This document shows positions 1 to 8,238 of a stretch of DNA of 64,000 nucleotides, one piece after another (positions within the stretch are counted from its first letter, which is position 1; each line of letters opens with the position of its first letter). Source of the stretch: Lactobacillus intestinalis (lineage in GTDB: Bacteria; Bacillota; Bacilli; Lactobacillales; Lactobacillaceae); assembly GCF_024397795.1 (NCBI RefSeq), contig NZ_CP072985.1, positions 255,381 through 319,380 of the forward strand. The letters are read 5' to 3'. The notes under the pieces are model-generated. The model did not search any database. It was given only the letters and a program-made list of their open reading frames with translations, and had not been told where the DNA came from. The position numbers were made by a program, and so were the translations under genes.

Positions 1-1730
1 AAATAACCGGAGTAGTGGAAGTGCATCCCTTCAGAAACACCTGCTAATTTTGCGACCGTTCCGGATGGCTTGACAGTAGTGTGTTTAATTGAAGGATTAC
101 AGTGAAGTTCCTGGCTGTATTTTCTATCAGCTTCCACGACTGCCTGATAAAGTTGATCAACTACTTTTATCCCCTTGGGATCATAAATTGCCTTCTTAAT
201 CTTTTCTCCTGTAGCTGGATCTTCTACATCCTTAAACCCGATTACTACTCGATGACCTAAATCATTTAAAAGCCAGTCTTGAATTCCAGACATTGACACC
301 CCAATGCGCCGATTTTTGTTGATGGCATTCCGAGAAACTTCCCAATCATAATGACTAAAAGTAACCCGTTTTGTGTAGCGAGCAGCTAGTGCAAAGGCTT
401 CTTTTAAGTCCCAACCTTGTTTTTCGGCAATAAATGGGAAAACTTCAAATAAATTACATGGCTCACCGTTGGATAGAGAAATTTCCCCACAAGGATTGGT
501 TCCTTCTACTTCATTATCAATGCCTGGTTGATAGCCATCTACAATTCTTCCATAATTTCGTGATAATTCAAGATTAACCACTCCTGGTTCACCATTATGT
601 AAAATGCCGTCGGCAATTGGATCATAATCTTTAAATTTAGAATTGATAGCTACACTATTGTTAGAAGCCCAGCGGTGATGGTAAAGTTTTTCTTTATCTT
701 GCTTCATTTTGATAAAGTCTTGATTATCGCTAGAGCCCAGGGCAAGTTCTGCAGATCTGCGAACGTTCCCAGCCACAACAGTCTTACCGATCAAATTACA
801 GATATCAGTAGCATCAACTGCGGTTAAATTCTTCCCTGCTCGATTATTAAGTACTTGATTAATGTCAAAAAACATTTCAACAAGTGGCATCGGGCCCGAA
901 GCAGTTCCGCCAAAACCGTGAATTTTAGCGCCATAAGGACGAATATTGCTAATGTCTAAAACTAGTTTTTTCTTATTTTCGGGGTTGGTCGCATTAAAGT
1001 GCATATCAATCAAACGTGCATTAGCTAAAACCCAACCTTCACGGGTATCAGGCAATTTATAGTAAACATAATCTTGATCTTTTTCATGGCCTTTTTTCCA
1101 TTCATCAAGATCAATAGCCCCTTTTTCTAGAGAAGGAGAGTAAGATTTACTATTTTTATCAATTACCACACTTAAATCAACTTCTTGATCTACTGTTGGG
1201 ATTTGATTAATGTTACTGTCAACAACAGAAAAGCCTACGCCGCCACCTTTCATTAATTGATCGAAAGTAAAGGAAAATGGCATTGATACTGCAAGCTGAT
1301 CTTTTTTAAGGTAATCTGGAGAAATATGACTATCGCCATATTTTTGCGGACGAATAGCGATAAACCAGCAATTATTTAAAGAATCACCGTTGCGCTTTTG
1401 ATAGTCAGTCCCCGAAATCCAAAGATTTCTTCCGGAAGGAGTTGCGGATAAACCATAAACTAACTTAAAAAGCTGTTGAGCCTCGTTAGTAAGTTCTTTA
1501 ACAATTTGTGGAGTAGGATGCTTTAGCCGAGGATCAAGATTAATATTACCTTCAATCACCCGTTTTACCGTTTCATCCCAATTTTCTGAGCGATTTTTAT
1601 CATCTAGCCACCGAGCGTAGGTTCTCTTATAAGTTACCCAGCCAAGTTCGCCCCAGTGAGGCCTAATTTCTTTTTTTACTTGATTAATAAAGTCAGAATC
1701 AAGTGTAATTACTCTCTTATCAAGCATCAT
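1..1730 (-). CDS. rtpR: Adenosylcobalamin-dependent ribonucleoside-triphosphate reductase (class II), 3' end outside window
   Basis: The reverse strand reads openly from an ATG at 1730 to the window edge, about 576 codons. It makes deoxynucleoside triphosphates from NTPs using B12, in the cytoplasm. The translation follows the L. leichmannii monomeric enzyme closely: PHWGELGWVTYKRTYARW near the N-terminus, SLNNCWFIAIRP with the first redox cysteine, the NPCGEISLSNGEPCNLFEVF active-site block, and VKPSGTVAKLAGVSEG just before the window ends. AAAGGA lies 8-9 bases before the ATG, which supports this start over the ATG one codon later. A likely NrdR box lies upstream. Only the C-terminal end with the re-reducing cysteines is missing, by truncation at the window edge. 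Confidence 0.95.
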   Translation of the reverse strand, partial: MMLDKRVITLDSDFINQVKKEIRPHWGELGWVTYKRTYARWLDDKNRSENWDETVKRVIEGNINLDPRLKHPTPQIVKELTNEAQQLFKLVYGLSATPSGRNLWISGTDYQKRNGDSLNNCWFIAIRPQKYGDSHISPDYLKKDQLAVSMPFSFTFDQLMKGGGVGFSVVDSNINQIPTVDQEVDLSVVIDKNSKSYSPSLEKGAIDLDEWKKGHEKDQDYVYYKLPDTREGWVLANARLIDMHFNATNPENKKKLVLDISNIRPYGAKIHGFGGTASGPMPLVEMFFDINQVLNNRAGKNLTAVDATDICNLIGKTVVAGNVRRSAELALGSSDNQDFIKMKQDKEKLYHHRWASNNSVAINSKFKDYDPIADGILHNGEPGVVNLELSRNYGRIVDGYQPGIDNEVEGTNPCGEISLSNGEPCNLFEVFPFIAEKQGWDLKEAFALAARYTKRVTFSHYDWEVSRNAINKNRRIGVSMSGIQDWLLNDLGHRVVIGFKDVEDPATGEKIKKAIYDPKGIKVVDQLYQAVVEADRKYSQELHCNPSIKHTTVKPSGTVAKLAGVSEGMHFHYSGY

Positions 1731-1798
1731 GTAAGTTTCCTTTCTTTAATTAAAAATCCGCTCATAAATACATCATCTATGTGACAATAACGAGAATA

Positions 1799-1814
1799 CC
1801 ACAAGATGTTGTGT
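1799..1814 (-). promoter_or_regulatory. Candidate NrdR box upstream of rtpR
   Basis: The 16-mer ACACAACATCTTGTGG (reverse strand) matches 13 of 16 positions of the palindromic NrdR-box consensus and lies about 70 bases before the rtpR start. NrdR boxes usually come in pairs about three helical turns apart. At that spacing (around 1769-1784) only a degenerate half-site with GTG is visible. Repression of rtpR by NrdR is inferred. Confidence 0.5.
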
Positions 1815-1910
1815 TATTAAAACTGTATGAAACTAGTAAAAACTAAAATAAGTGGGTCTAATTAATGAGTGAGTAAGAGAGAAAAAAATAAAATATTTTT
1901 TAGGTAAAGA

Positions 1911-1940
1911 AAAAAGCATTACTTTCAAATAATGCTTTTT
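1911..1940 (-). terminator. Rho-independent terminator after the nicotinamidase gene
   Basis: An 11-bp perfect stem (AAAAAGCATTA / TAATGCTTTTT) with an 8-base loop is followed on the reverse strand by a T-rich run. It lies just past the stop codon of the 1946-2491 gene. Confidence 0.8.
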
Positions 1941-1945
1941 CATTT

Positions 1946-2491
1946 CTAAATTAATGTTGCTCCAAGTGAATTCTTGAAGTGATCTAATGCCCATTCTTGT
2001 CCATGTTCGGTGAAAGTTGCGACCCCTTTAGTAGGGATAGTAATGTGATAATTGAGATTGTAAGCAGCGATAGCTGTGTGCAAAACGCAGATATCGGTGC
2101 AGACACCTGTAATATAAAGATCATCAATTCGACGCTCACGTAAGTAATTATCTAGATTGGTGTTTTGGAAAGAGGAGTAACGATTTTTATTAAACTTATA
2201 AATCTTGTCACCATCTTGATGTTCTAAATACCAAGTTTTTAACTTACCATAAAGTTCTTGACCTGGGGTTCCTACAATATTGTGAGGAGGGAAGAGTTTA
2301 TATTCAGGACTAAATTTATCTCTTGTATGACCATCCGTCGGAAAGATAACATAGTCTCCATTTTTGTAAAATTTGTCAGCAAGATTTACCAAATAGTCTT
2401 CTAAGTCTTGCGCAACTTTGCCACAAGTAAGAGAGCCATCTGATGCTACAAAATCGTTGGTATAGTCAATGATCAACAATGCTTTTGTCAT
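1946..2491 (-). CDS. pncA: Nicotinamidase / isochorismatase-family hydrolase
   Basis: 181 aa, the usual length for bacterial nicotinamidases, which deaminate nicotinamide to nicotinate for NAD salvage in the cytoplasm. The expected catalytic triad is visible: Asp9 in LLIIDYTNDF, Lys102 in FNKNRYSSF and Cys131 in GVCTDICVLHT. Asp53 and His55 (PTDGH) fit the metal-binding site. GGAG lies about 8 bases before the ATG. It stands alone with its own terminator, divergent from the decayed acetyltransferase. Related isochorismatase-type enzymes are possible, but the KxxYSSF and CTDICV blocks favour nicotinamidase. Confidence 0.87.
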   Translation of the reverse strand: MTKALLIIDYTNDFVASDGSLTCGKVAQDLEDYLVNLADKFYKNGDYVIFPTDGHTRDKFSPEYKLFPPHNIVGTPGQELYGKLKTWYLEHQDGDKIYKFNKNRYSSFQNTNLDNYLRERRIDDLYITGVCTDICVLHTAIAAYNLNYHITIPTKGVATFTEHGQEWALDHFKNSLGATLI

Positions 2492-2578
2492 AATTTTTCT
2501 CCTTTAAACTTTTACTAGTTAATTTATCAAAAAACTATGCTATCTTAAAGATCTAGGAACAATTTTAAGGAGAATTTT

Positions 2579-3058
2579 ATGGATTCAGATTTAGAGAAAA
2601 TGCTTGCTGGTCAGCCTCACAATCCAGTAAGTCCAGTTTTGAGCCAGATGTCTCAATTAGCACATCGCTTGTGTCGTGATTATAGTTTACATACTGAAAC
2701 AGATAAAGTAGAGAGGGATGCAATTTTAGATAAGCTTTTTCCGGATCATAAGGATGGCATTTATATTCAAGGCTCCGTTAATGTAGACTATGGTAACTTT
2801 ATGCATATAGGGAAATAATTTTTCGCGAACTTTAATTTTACTGTTTTAGATAGAGCTTCGGTGACGATCAGTGATAATATGTAATGTGTGGGCCTAATGT
2901 GACTTTAGCAACACCCATTCATCCGCTTTTACCAAGTCAATGAAATCCTCATCAGCAAGCTGATGGTTCACAAGCTGCTTTAGAATGCAGTTGGGGTACC
3001 CACTAAAGTTATTCGCAAAATCACGGAAGAGGATCGTTTAGACAATTATCCGTATTAA
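2579..3058 (+). pseudogene. Decayed maltose/sugar O-acetyltransferase (hexapeptide-repeat family)
   Basis: The first 79 codons give a normal maltose-acetyltransferase start (MDSDLEKMLAGQPHNPVSP, then GSVNVDYGNFMHIGK) and hit a stop at 2816-2818. The next codons continue the family sequence (FFANFNFTVLDRASVTISDN). A frame change then gives GPNVTLATPIHPLLP, another stop, and NPHQQADGSQAALECSW. A final segment gives VPTKVIRKITEEDRLDNYPY and a stop at 3056-3058. Roughly 40-50 residues of the hexapeptide helix are missing between the last two segments. At least two stops or frameshifts plus a deletion make a functional product unlikely. An acetyltransferase acting on sugars was the ancestral role. 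Confidence 0.88.
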
Positions 3059-3082
3059 TTTGAATTTTATCCTAAAAATATA

Positions 3083-3110
3083 TTAACTATTTCTCAACTT
3101 TTGTTATAAT
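3083..3110 (+). promoter_or_regulatory. Sigma-A type promoter for the 3116-3302 transcript
   Basis: TTAACT at 3083-3088 and a perfect TATAAT at 3105-3110 are separated by 16 bases. The predicted start is near 3117, about 200 bases before the next gene. Confidence 0.6.
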
Positions 3111-3115
3111 AAAGA

Positions 3116-3302
3116 TGCCATGGCACAGGGCGTTAAATACTGGGCCAAGGTGAAGATGGTAAAAGAGGACAAGATTGATTATTAGAAGTAAGTAGGAGTG
3201 ATGACCTATTTACTGATCAATCGCAGGCTTATGTATGGTAGAAGATGCATATAGTAAAGAAATAGAAGTTAGGCGATAGGCTTAACTTCTATTTTTTTAG
3301 TA
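3116..3302 (+). ncRNA. Candidate independent structured small RNA (~185 nt)
   Basis: A promoter sits directly upstream, and a strong intrinsic terminator (stem AGAAGTTA/TAACTTCT then T7) closes the segment at about 3267-3300. Between them I see no convincing ORF. A nested hairpin is clear: AGTAAGTAGG / CCTATTTACT inside GATTGAT / ATCAATC. Size and promoter-plus-terminator design resemble 6S-like or other regulatory RNAs, but I cannot place it in a family. Alternatively it is a 5' leader of the gene at 3318 that ends by attenuation, since the terminator lies only 15-20 bases before that start codon. Confidence 0.5.
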
Positions 3303-3317
3303 GAAACGAGGATAAAA

Positions 3318-3959
3318 ATGAGTTCATATTTTCAAATTCAATGGCGTGACGATGAACTAGATAATTATAGTAGCGACAAGCTTTACTACATTTGGAATGT
3401 GCTAAAAGACGCGGTTCCTGTTGAATTAAAGCAAGAGCTTGGCAGAGTAAAATGGTTAAAAATTGAAAAACAACGCCAAGAAAGCGTTGAGAAAATTAAA
3501 AATATTCTCAATAGTCGCCCAGACAAATATGAAGTAAGAAAGGTTTGGCTTGATCTGCATCCAAAAGAAGCTGATACAGCTAAAACTGAAGGAGTGGAAT
3601 TGGAAGAGATTGCCAATAAGTTTCCTCAAATGAGTAAGCAGCTGGGAGCTTTTATCGAACTTGAAAATATTGAAATTAAATATTTTGAACTAGATGGAAC
3701 TCCAAAATACGAATTGGCAGATTTCAAAGATCTTTTTCCCGAGAATTTTACTTCTGTTGGTTTTAGGAATCTTGGAATTACGGAAGAACAGTTTTTGAAA
3801 TTATATCCGGATGTTAAAGCAGCGGAACTAGAAAGATTTTTAGAGTTAATGGGTTGTGAACTTGAAAAAGAAGATGGCCTAGAGCTGATTCCTTATCGGT
3901 TTGCTGTAAACGCTAAAAGGATTCTGGTAGATGGCGATCGGCTGAGTTTAAGAAGATAA
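3318..3959 (+). CDS. Hypothetical cytoplasmic protein, 213 aa
   Basis: I do not recognise the family. The protein is charged (many Glu/Lys/Leu), has no signal peptide or membrane segment, and is probably largely helical. GAGG lies 6 bases before the ATG. It is preceded by the candidate small RNA and its terminator, so its expression may depend on read-through. A hairpin at 4059-4092 ends the transcript. Confidence 0.7.
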   Translation: MSSYFQIQWRDDELDNYSSDKLYYIWNVLKDAVPVELKQELGRVKWLKIEKQRQESVEKIKNILNSRPDKYEVRKVWLDLHPKEADTAKTEGVELEEIANKFPQMSKQLGAFIELENIEIKYFELDGTPKYELADFKDLFPENFTSVGFRNLGITEEQFLKLYPDVKAAELERFLELMGCELEKEDGLELIPYRFAVNAKRILVDGDRLSLRR

Positions 3960-4058
3960 TTCAAATAATTACCCAAATAAGAGCTAAGGTTGTATATTGA
4001 AAGAGTAGGCATTAAACCTACGCACCTATAAGTTTAATGGTTATGCTAAATGCTATGG

Positions 4059-4092
4059 AAAGAACTTACTGAGGAATCAGTGAGTTCTTTTT
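4059..4092 (+). terminator. Convergent terminator hairpin
   Basis: AAAGAACTTACTGA pairs almost perfectly with TCAGTGAGTTCTTT around a GGAA loop and is followed by T5. It lies between the convergent 3318 and 4077 genes and contains the stop codon of the reverse-strand glycosyltransferase. A weaker stem-loop (CATTAAAC/GTTTAATG, about 4007-4037) lies just upstream. Confidence 0.75.
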
Positions 4093-5201
4093 GCTTTACT
4101 CAATTTTTCCATCATCTTAACCGCATATTCAGCTGATTTTTTAACGGTAAGTTTTTTAGCAAATTTCCGATACTGACGACTGTTTTCTTTTAGTGATTGA
4201 GGATGGGTAAACCAATAATCAATTTTTTGTGCTAAATCTTGACTATCTAGAATAGGAAATTTATTGTATTTAGTCAAGGCATAACTAGCAGTTGATGAAA
4301 GTGGGCCATCGGCAATAATCGGTACCAAACCGGCACTGAATGCCTCCATGCATGACATTCCTTCAATTTCTACATCTACACAATGAATAACTAAATCTGA
4401 CTTTTGCATTAATTTTAAAAGATCTTGTTGGGAATAGAATTGCATTTTAACCGGATTAGTTAGTTCTTGATTTAGTTTTTGATATTTGGCTTTAAGTGGG
4501 CCTTGACCTGCTAAAACAACTTGAAACTGATCTTGATATTTAGATAATTTTAGGGCTTTGAATAAAGTTTCTTGTCGCTTCTCATGAGAAAATCTGCCGA
4601 TGCATAAAATTGTAAAGGGATGGCCCACTTCAGTTTTATGAGGATTGTCGATAAATTTTTTAGCGATTCCATTGCTGTTGACATAAAGCATTTGCTTAAA
4701 ATGGTGTTTTTGTAGCCAGTTTTTAACTTTGGGAGTGGGACATTGAAGAGCATCGCATTTTTTAAAAGCGATTTGCCGAAAAGCAAGCATAAAGATCCAA
4801 TTCCAAAAGCGATTATTAAATAAAGGGATAGAAGCAGTCATATTTTTTGGATAAATATGAAATGTACCAATGATCGGTTTATGTTGATGATGAGCAATTC
4901 TGCTTACGCTCCAACATAATGGGAAAGGTGTTTCGATTAAGACCACATCGCTCCAAGAGACAGCCTTTTTGATTTCATTTTTAATAGGCCATGCTAAATG
5001 AAAACCCTCTTTTTGAATAAGTTTATTGAAAAAGGGCACACTTAATCTCGGCATTGCATAATCGGGAGTTCCATTGATATTTCGAGAAATTATCCGTACA
5101 TCATGTCCCATTTTTTTGAATTCTTTAACAAAGCGTTGAGTTGATATACACATTCCATTACTTTGATTAAAGTAATCATCAATAGCAATTAAAATTCGCA
5201 T
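4077..5201 (-). CDS. Glycosyltransferase family 4 (GT-B fold), probably glycolipid or cell-envelope type
   Basis: 374 aa. The N-terminal acceptor domain begins MRILIAIDDYFNQSNGMCIS with the glycine loop typical of GT4 enzymes. The C-terminal donor domain has FTILCIGRFSHEKRQETL, VVLAGQGPL and the E-x7-E type block EGMSCMEAFSAGLVPII. No membrane segment is seen, so it probably acts at the inner face of the membrane like diacylglycerol glucosyltransferases. The ATG at 5201 is chosen because AAGGTG lies 6 bases upstream; a GTG three codons earlier overlaps that ribosome site. The exact acceptor cannot be read from sequence. Confidence 0.85.
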   Translation of the reverse strand: MRILIAIDDYFNQSNGMCISTQRFVKEFKKMGHDVRIISRNINGTPDYAMPRLSVPFFNKLIQKEGFHLAWPIKNEIKKAVSWSDVVLIETPFPLCWSVSRIAHHQHKPIIGTFHIYPKNMTASIPLFNNRFWNWIFMLAFRQIAFKKCDALQCPTPKVKNWLQKHHFKQMLYVNSNGIAKKFIDNPHKTEVGHPFTILCIGRFSHEKRQETLFKALKLSKYQDQFQVVLAGQGPLKAKYQKLNQELTNPVKMQFYSQQDLLKLMQKSDLVIHCVDVEIEGMSCMEAFSAGLVPIIADGPLSSTASYALTKYNKFPILDSQDLAQKIDYWFTHPQSLKENSRQYRKFAKKLTVKKSAEYAVKMMEKLSKAKRTH

Positions 5202-5265
5202 AAATAACACCTTCTTTGACTAATATTATTATATCAAATTATATGCAAACTCATTGATTTTATAC

Positions 5266-5293
5266 TTGATTTTTTATTTTAAAAGTGTATAAT
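5266..5293 (+). promoter_or_regulatory. Promoter of the 5332 small membrane protein
   Basis: TTGATT at 5266-5271 and TATAAT at 5288-5293 are 16 bases apart. Confidence 0.6.
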
Positions 5294-5331
5294 ACTTAGT
5301 CATTGTATTTAAGAAAGGACATGGTATTCGG

Positions 5332-5595
5332 ATGAAGTTAATAAAAATAAAAATCCTGACAATTATCAGTGGCTTGCTAACTTTAAACGGGTTAGCCATG
5401 TTATTCTCAGGATTAGTTATTCAAATGAGTGAAACCAGAGACTTTTCAGAAGTGCATAGTGCTCTCAATAGTGCGTTTTATACTAATGCATTAATTTTTG
5501 CAGGTCTCATGATCATGATTGGTTTTGGGTTACTATTCTTTAATAGTTGGGCTCGTTTGAAAAATAAACATAGTAAATTAGTTAAATTTGCATAA
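5332..5595 (+). CDS. Small two-helix membrane protein, 87 aa
   Basis: There are two hydrophobic segments (about residues 7-30 and 50-72) and a positively charged tail; no known family. The ribosome site AAGGA is 12 bases from this ATG but only a few bases from an ATG at 5321. That ATG opens a four-codon mini-ORF (MVFG) whose TGA overlaps the real start. Translation may therefore be coupled through the mini-ORF. It is monocistronic, with its own promoter and terminator. Confidence 0.65.
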   Translation: MKLIKIKILTIISGLLTLNGLAMLFSGLVIQMSETRDFSEVHSALNSAFYTNALIFAGLMIMIGFGLLFFNSWARLKNKHSKLVKFA

Positions 5596-5609
5596 ATATA
5601 TATTATTTC

Positions 5610-5644
5610 AAAGTCAAATTATTGATTTAATTTGACTTTTTTTG
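5610..5644 (+). terminator. Rho-independent terminator
   Basis: AAGTCAAATTA pairs with TAATTTGACTT (one mismatch region) and is followed by T7, directly after the 5332-5595 gene. Confidence 0.75.
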
Positions 5645-5694
5645 TTACAATTTTTGTAAACGTATACATAAATTAATATATAGGAATTATAACT

Positions 5695-6858
5695 ATGAAA
5701 TTAAGAAAAAATGCAGATACTTTAAAACAAGTAACTGATTTAATAGAATATGCCTTTTTAAAAAACGATGATTTAACCCAAAATAATACCTTTATGAGTC
5801 GCTATTTACATAGTGCAGATTATGGAATTATGAATGGTGATAAATTAGAGAGTTATTTGATGGTGACGCCCTTTCAGAGCCATATATTTTCGAAAAGTAT
5901 ACAAATGGCTGGAATAGGATATGTGGCTTCATATCCAGAATATCGCGGGCAAGGTGGAATTTCTAAATTATTTAAAGAAGTTTTTCATGATTTACATGAA
6001 CAAAACATCCCTTTATCAAATTTAGCACCGTTTTCTGAAAATTTTTATCGACAGTATGGATATGAAAATACTATCTATCAAAAAGTTTATTCTTTTGATA
6101 AAAATGCACTTAAGGGTTTTAAGATGCCAAAAAAGCGCAAACTTTTAAGAGGAAAATGGAATGATTTGGAAATTCAAAATTATGTAGTTCAACTTTATGA
6201 AGCTCAACTTCATACTAAGGCCGAACGCAATACTGTGGTGCGGCCGCAATGGTGGTGGAATCGCATCAATGAATATTATCCTTATCGCAATATAGTGATA
6301 AGTTTGGATGAAAATGAGCGTCCAAGAGGATATATGGTTTATAGAATTTATAACAGTACTTTTCATGTTGAGGAAATGTATTATCTAGACAGAAACAGTG
6401 CTAAGGACCTTTTAGCCTTTATGGCAAGTCATATCTCTTCTAGATTAAAGTTTAAGGTTATCATGCCAACAAATGGATTATTGGAAGATGTATTTCCTGA
6501 ACAACAATTTTTAAATATTACCCTTGTCTCTTATATGATGAGCCGAATCATTGATTTTAAGAAAATCATGTCTTGTATGCAATTGAATCGATTAGGAACT
6601 TTTAATATTGAAGTTACTGATGATCAACTTTGTCCCTGGAATAATGGAGTATGGGAAATAGAAGATTATGAAGGGACCCTATTATGTAACAAGGTTGAGG
6701 GAGATCCTGATTACAGCGCAAGTATTAATAATTGGAGTAAAATTCTATTAGGAGAATTAACTTTATCGCGTGCTATTGAAGCTGGAGATGTACATTGTAA
6801 TAGAAATCAACGTATAGAATTTAAAAAGGGAAAAATATCATTTTATGACTACTTTTAA
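5695..6858 (+). CDS. GNAT-family N-acetyltransferase, Eis-like
   Basis: 387 aa, the length of Eis-type enzymes. Two tandem GNAT-fold modules are followed by a sterol-carrier-like C-terminal domain. The acetyl-CoA loop is visible as VASYPEYRGQGGISKLF. NLAPFSENFYRQYGYE is the characteristic block at the end of the first module. Homologues acetylate amines such as aminoglycosides or cationic peptides from acetyl-CoA in the cytoplasm, but the substrate here is not known. It appears monocistronic. Confidence 0.82.
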   Translation: MKLRKNADTLKQVTDLIEYAFLKNDDLTQNNTFMSRYLHSADYGIMNGDKLESYLMVTPFQSHIFSKSIQMAGIGYVASYPEYRGQGGISKLFKEVFHDLHEQNIPLSNLAPFSENFYRQYGYENTIYQKVYSFDKNALKGFKMPKKRKLLRGKWNDLEIQNYVVQLYEAQLHTKAERNTVVRPQWWWNRINEYYPYRNIVISLDENERPRGYMVYRIYNSTFHVEEMYYLDRNSAKDLLAFMASHISSRLKFKVIMPTNGLLEDVFPEQQFLNITLVSYMMSRIIDFKKIMSCMQLNRLGTFNIEVTDDQLCPWNNGVWEIEDYEGTLLCNKVEGDPDYSASINNWSKILLGELTLSRAIEAGDVHCNRNQRIEFKKGKISFYDYF

Positions 6859-6947
6859 TAAAAACTGCAAGGCATATTAAGTGAATTTTGAAACCTTTTT
6901 TACTATAATAATAAGTAAGCAAAGGTTACGAAAGAGGTGTTAATATT

Positions 6948-7235
6948 ATGAGTAAAGCTTTAAAGATTTTTGGAATCAGTGCGATTGTTGTCGGTGCTCT
7001 TGGTGCAGCTGCTGCAGTTACTAAAGTTGTACTTGATAAGTTAGCTAGCGACACAACAGATTCTGATTCTGACACACAAACTTCTGATGACACAAAGACT
7101 GATTTCCCTAAGAATGTTGTTAATGATTCTCAAGCAGAACTTATGACTTCTGAACTTAAGGATGATGATAAAACAGCTGAAAAAAATCCGAAGGTAAACA
7201 GTGATAGTTTACCAAAGCCAAAACAAGCTGTTTAG
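6948..7235 (+). CDS. Small protein with N-terminal membrane helix and acidic tail
   Basis: 95 aa. One hydrophobic alanine-rich helix (about residues 5-30, ISAIVVGALGAAAAVTKVVL) is followed by a hydrophilic Asp/Ser/Thr/Lys-rich, probably disordered tail. GAGG lies about 10 bases before the ATG. A strong terminator follows. Function unknown; it resembles the small YtxH-like anchored proteins of lactobacilli only in layout. Confidence 0.65.
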   Translation: MSKALKIFGISAIVVGALGAAAAVTKVVLDKLASDTTDSDSDTQTSDDTKTDFPKNVVNDSQAELMTSELKDDDKTAEKNPKVNSDSLPKPKQAV

Positions 7236-7253
7236 TTTTATTATTAATAGTCG

Positions 7254-7282
7254 AAAAGAGCACGCTCACGTGCTCTTTTTTT
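7254..7282 (+). terminator. Rho-independent terminator
   Basis: A perfect AAGAGCACG/CGTGCTCTT stem with a four-base loop, then T7. Confidence 0.85.
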
Positions 7283-7400
7283 GTGGATATTATTAATAAA
7301 TCATATATCACTAATATTATAGATACTACAAGCTCTATGCTTTAATGAGAAGAATTTGTTATAATTAACACAGTGATAGATAAGTGGATGGCTGGTTATT

Positions 7401-7907
7401 ATGATGAAAAAGAAAAAAGAATACATTTGGTGTTTAATAGAATTTCCCGATGGGAGAAAAGAATGGTATTGCGTAAGCAAACTGCTTCGACAAGCTTTAT
7501 TTTTAGAAAAGAAGATCAATAGGTATTGGAAAAATACTTTAATAGGATGCTATATTAATGTTTCTACTACTGAATATAGTCATGATCATCAAACGCGTTT
7601 AACGGTGGGAAGAGTAGAGAAGATCAAAATTTTATCTTATCGATCGCATGATTGGCATTGGACGCGTAATCAATTTGTCACTCCTAATCATTTGATGGAT
7701 TTTGATAGTGCTTATAATTACTTAAAACATGATTATTCATGGTACAACAAATTTGCAATTTGGGTCGCTCTACGTTATTGGCACAATCTTCTGCTTCAAA
7801 ATAAAATTAAATTAATGAAAAAGAATCTCCATAGGAAAATGTGGAAGCTTCATAAATTTATTGAATATAAGAATATTGTTACTAAATCAATAGACAATAA
7901 AAAATAA
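7401..7907 (+). CDS. Hypothetical basic, aromatic-rich protein, 168 aa
   Basis: The protein is strongly basic and rich in Trp, Tyr and His (for example SHDWHWTRNQFVTPNH). It has no signal peptide and no family I recognise. The ribosome site is poor and two ATGs are adjacent (7401, 7404). A terminator at 7919-7956 follows, which supports a real transcription unit. Confidence 0.5.
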   Translation: MMKKKKEYIWCLIEFPDGRKEWYCVSKLLRQALFLEKKINRYWKNTLIGCYINVSTTEYSHDHQTRLTVGRVEKIKILSYRSHDWHWTRNQFVTPNHLMDFDSAYNYLKHDYSWYNKFAIWVALRYWHNLLLQNKIKLMKKNLHRKMWKLHKFIEYKNIVTKSIDNKK

Positions 7908-7918
7908 TTTTTATAATT

Positions 7919-7956
7919 AAAAGCACACCTACAAATTTTGTAAGTGTGCTTTTTTA
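7919..7956 (+). terminator. Rho-independent terminator
   Basis: AAAAGCACAC pairs with GTGTGCTTTT around a 15-base loop and is followed by T6. Confidence 0.8.
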
Positions 7957-7976
7957 AAGAAAGTTGAAACTATGTG

Positions 7977-8110
7977 AGTAACTAAAAAGTATTGTTACTC
8001 CAAATGTATTAATGATTATATGAATAATAAAGTAATAAGAATAACTGGGCATTTCTTTGGGAGAGAAATGCTAATGAGAAACGAAGCTATCGATTGATAA
8101 CTTCGTTTAT
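7977..8110. other. Intergenic cluster of three hairpins, possible small RNA
   Basis: Three consecutive perfect stems are seen: GAGTAAC/GTTACTC (7977-8001), CATTTCT/AGAAATG (about 8049-8071) and AAACGAAG/CTTCGTTT (8079-8107, followed by TATTATTAT). No ORF is present. It could be a short structured RNA ending at the third hairpin. I see no strong promoter, so this stays tentative. Confidence 0.3.
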
Positions 8111-8238
8111 TATTATACCACTAAAATATGAAAGCGATTATATAATTTAAGCCTTATTATTAAATTTATTTTCTTTTTAGTGCTATTCTATATATAGAGT
8201 CAATTATTGTGTTGGCAAAAAAAGAAAGGAAATTTAAT

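Noticed and set aside
3116..3302. Assignment of the small RNA to 6S RNA
   Set aside because: Length and genomic form fit loosely, but I could not build the long closing stem and central bubble by eye, so the family name is withheld.
5201..5210. GTG at 5210 as start of the glycosyltransferase
   Set aside because: It overlaps the AAGGTG ribosome site that serves the ATG at 5201.
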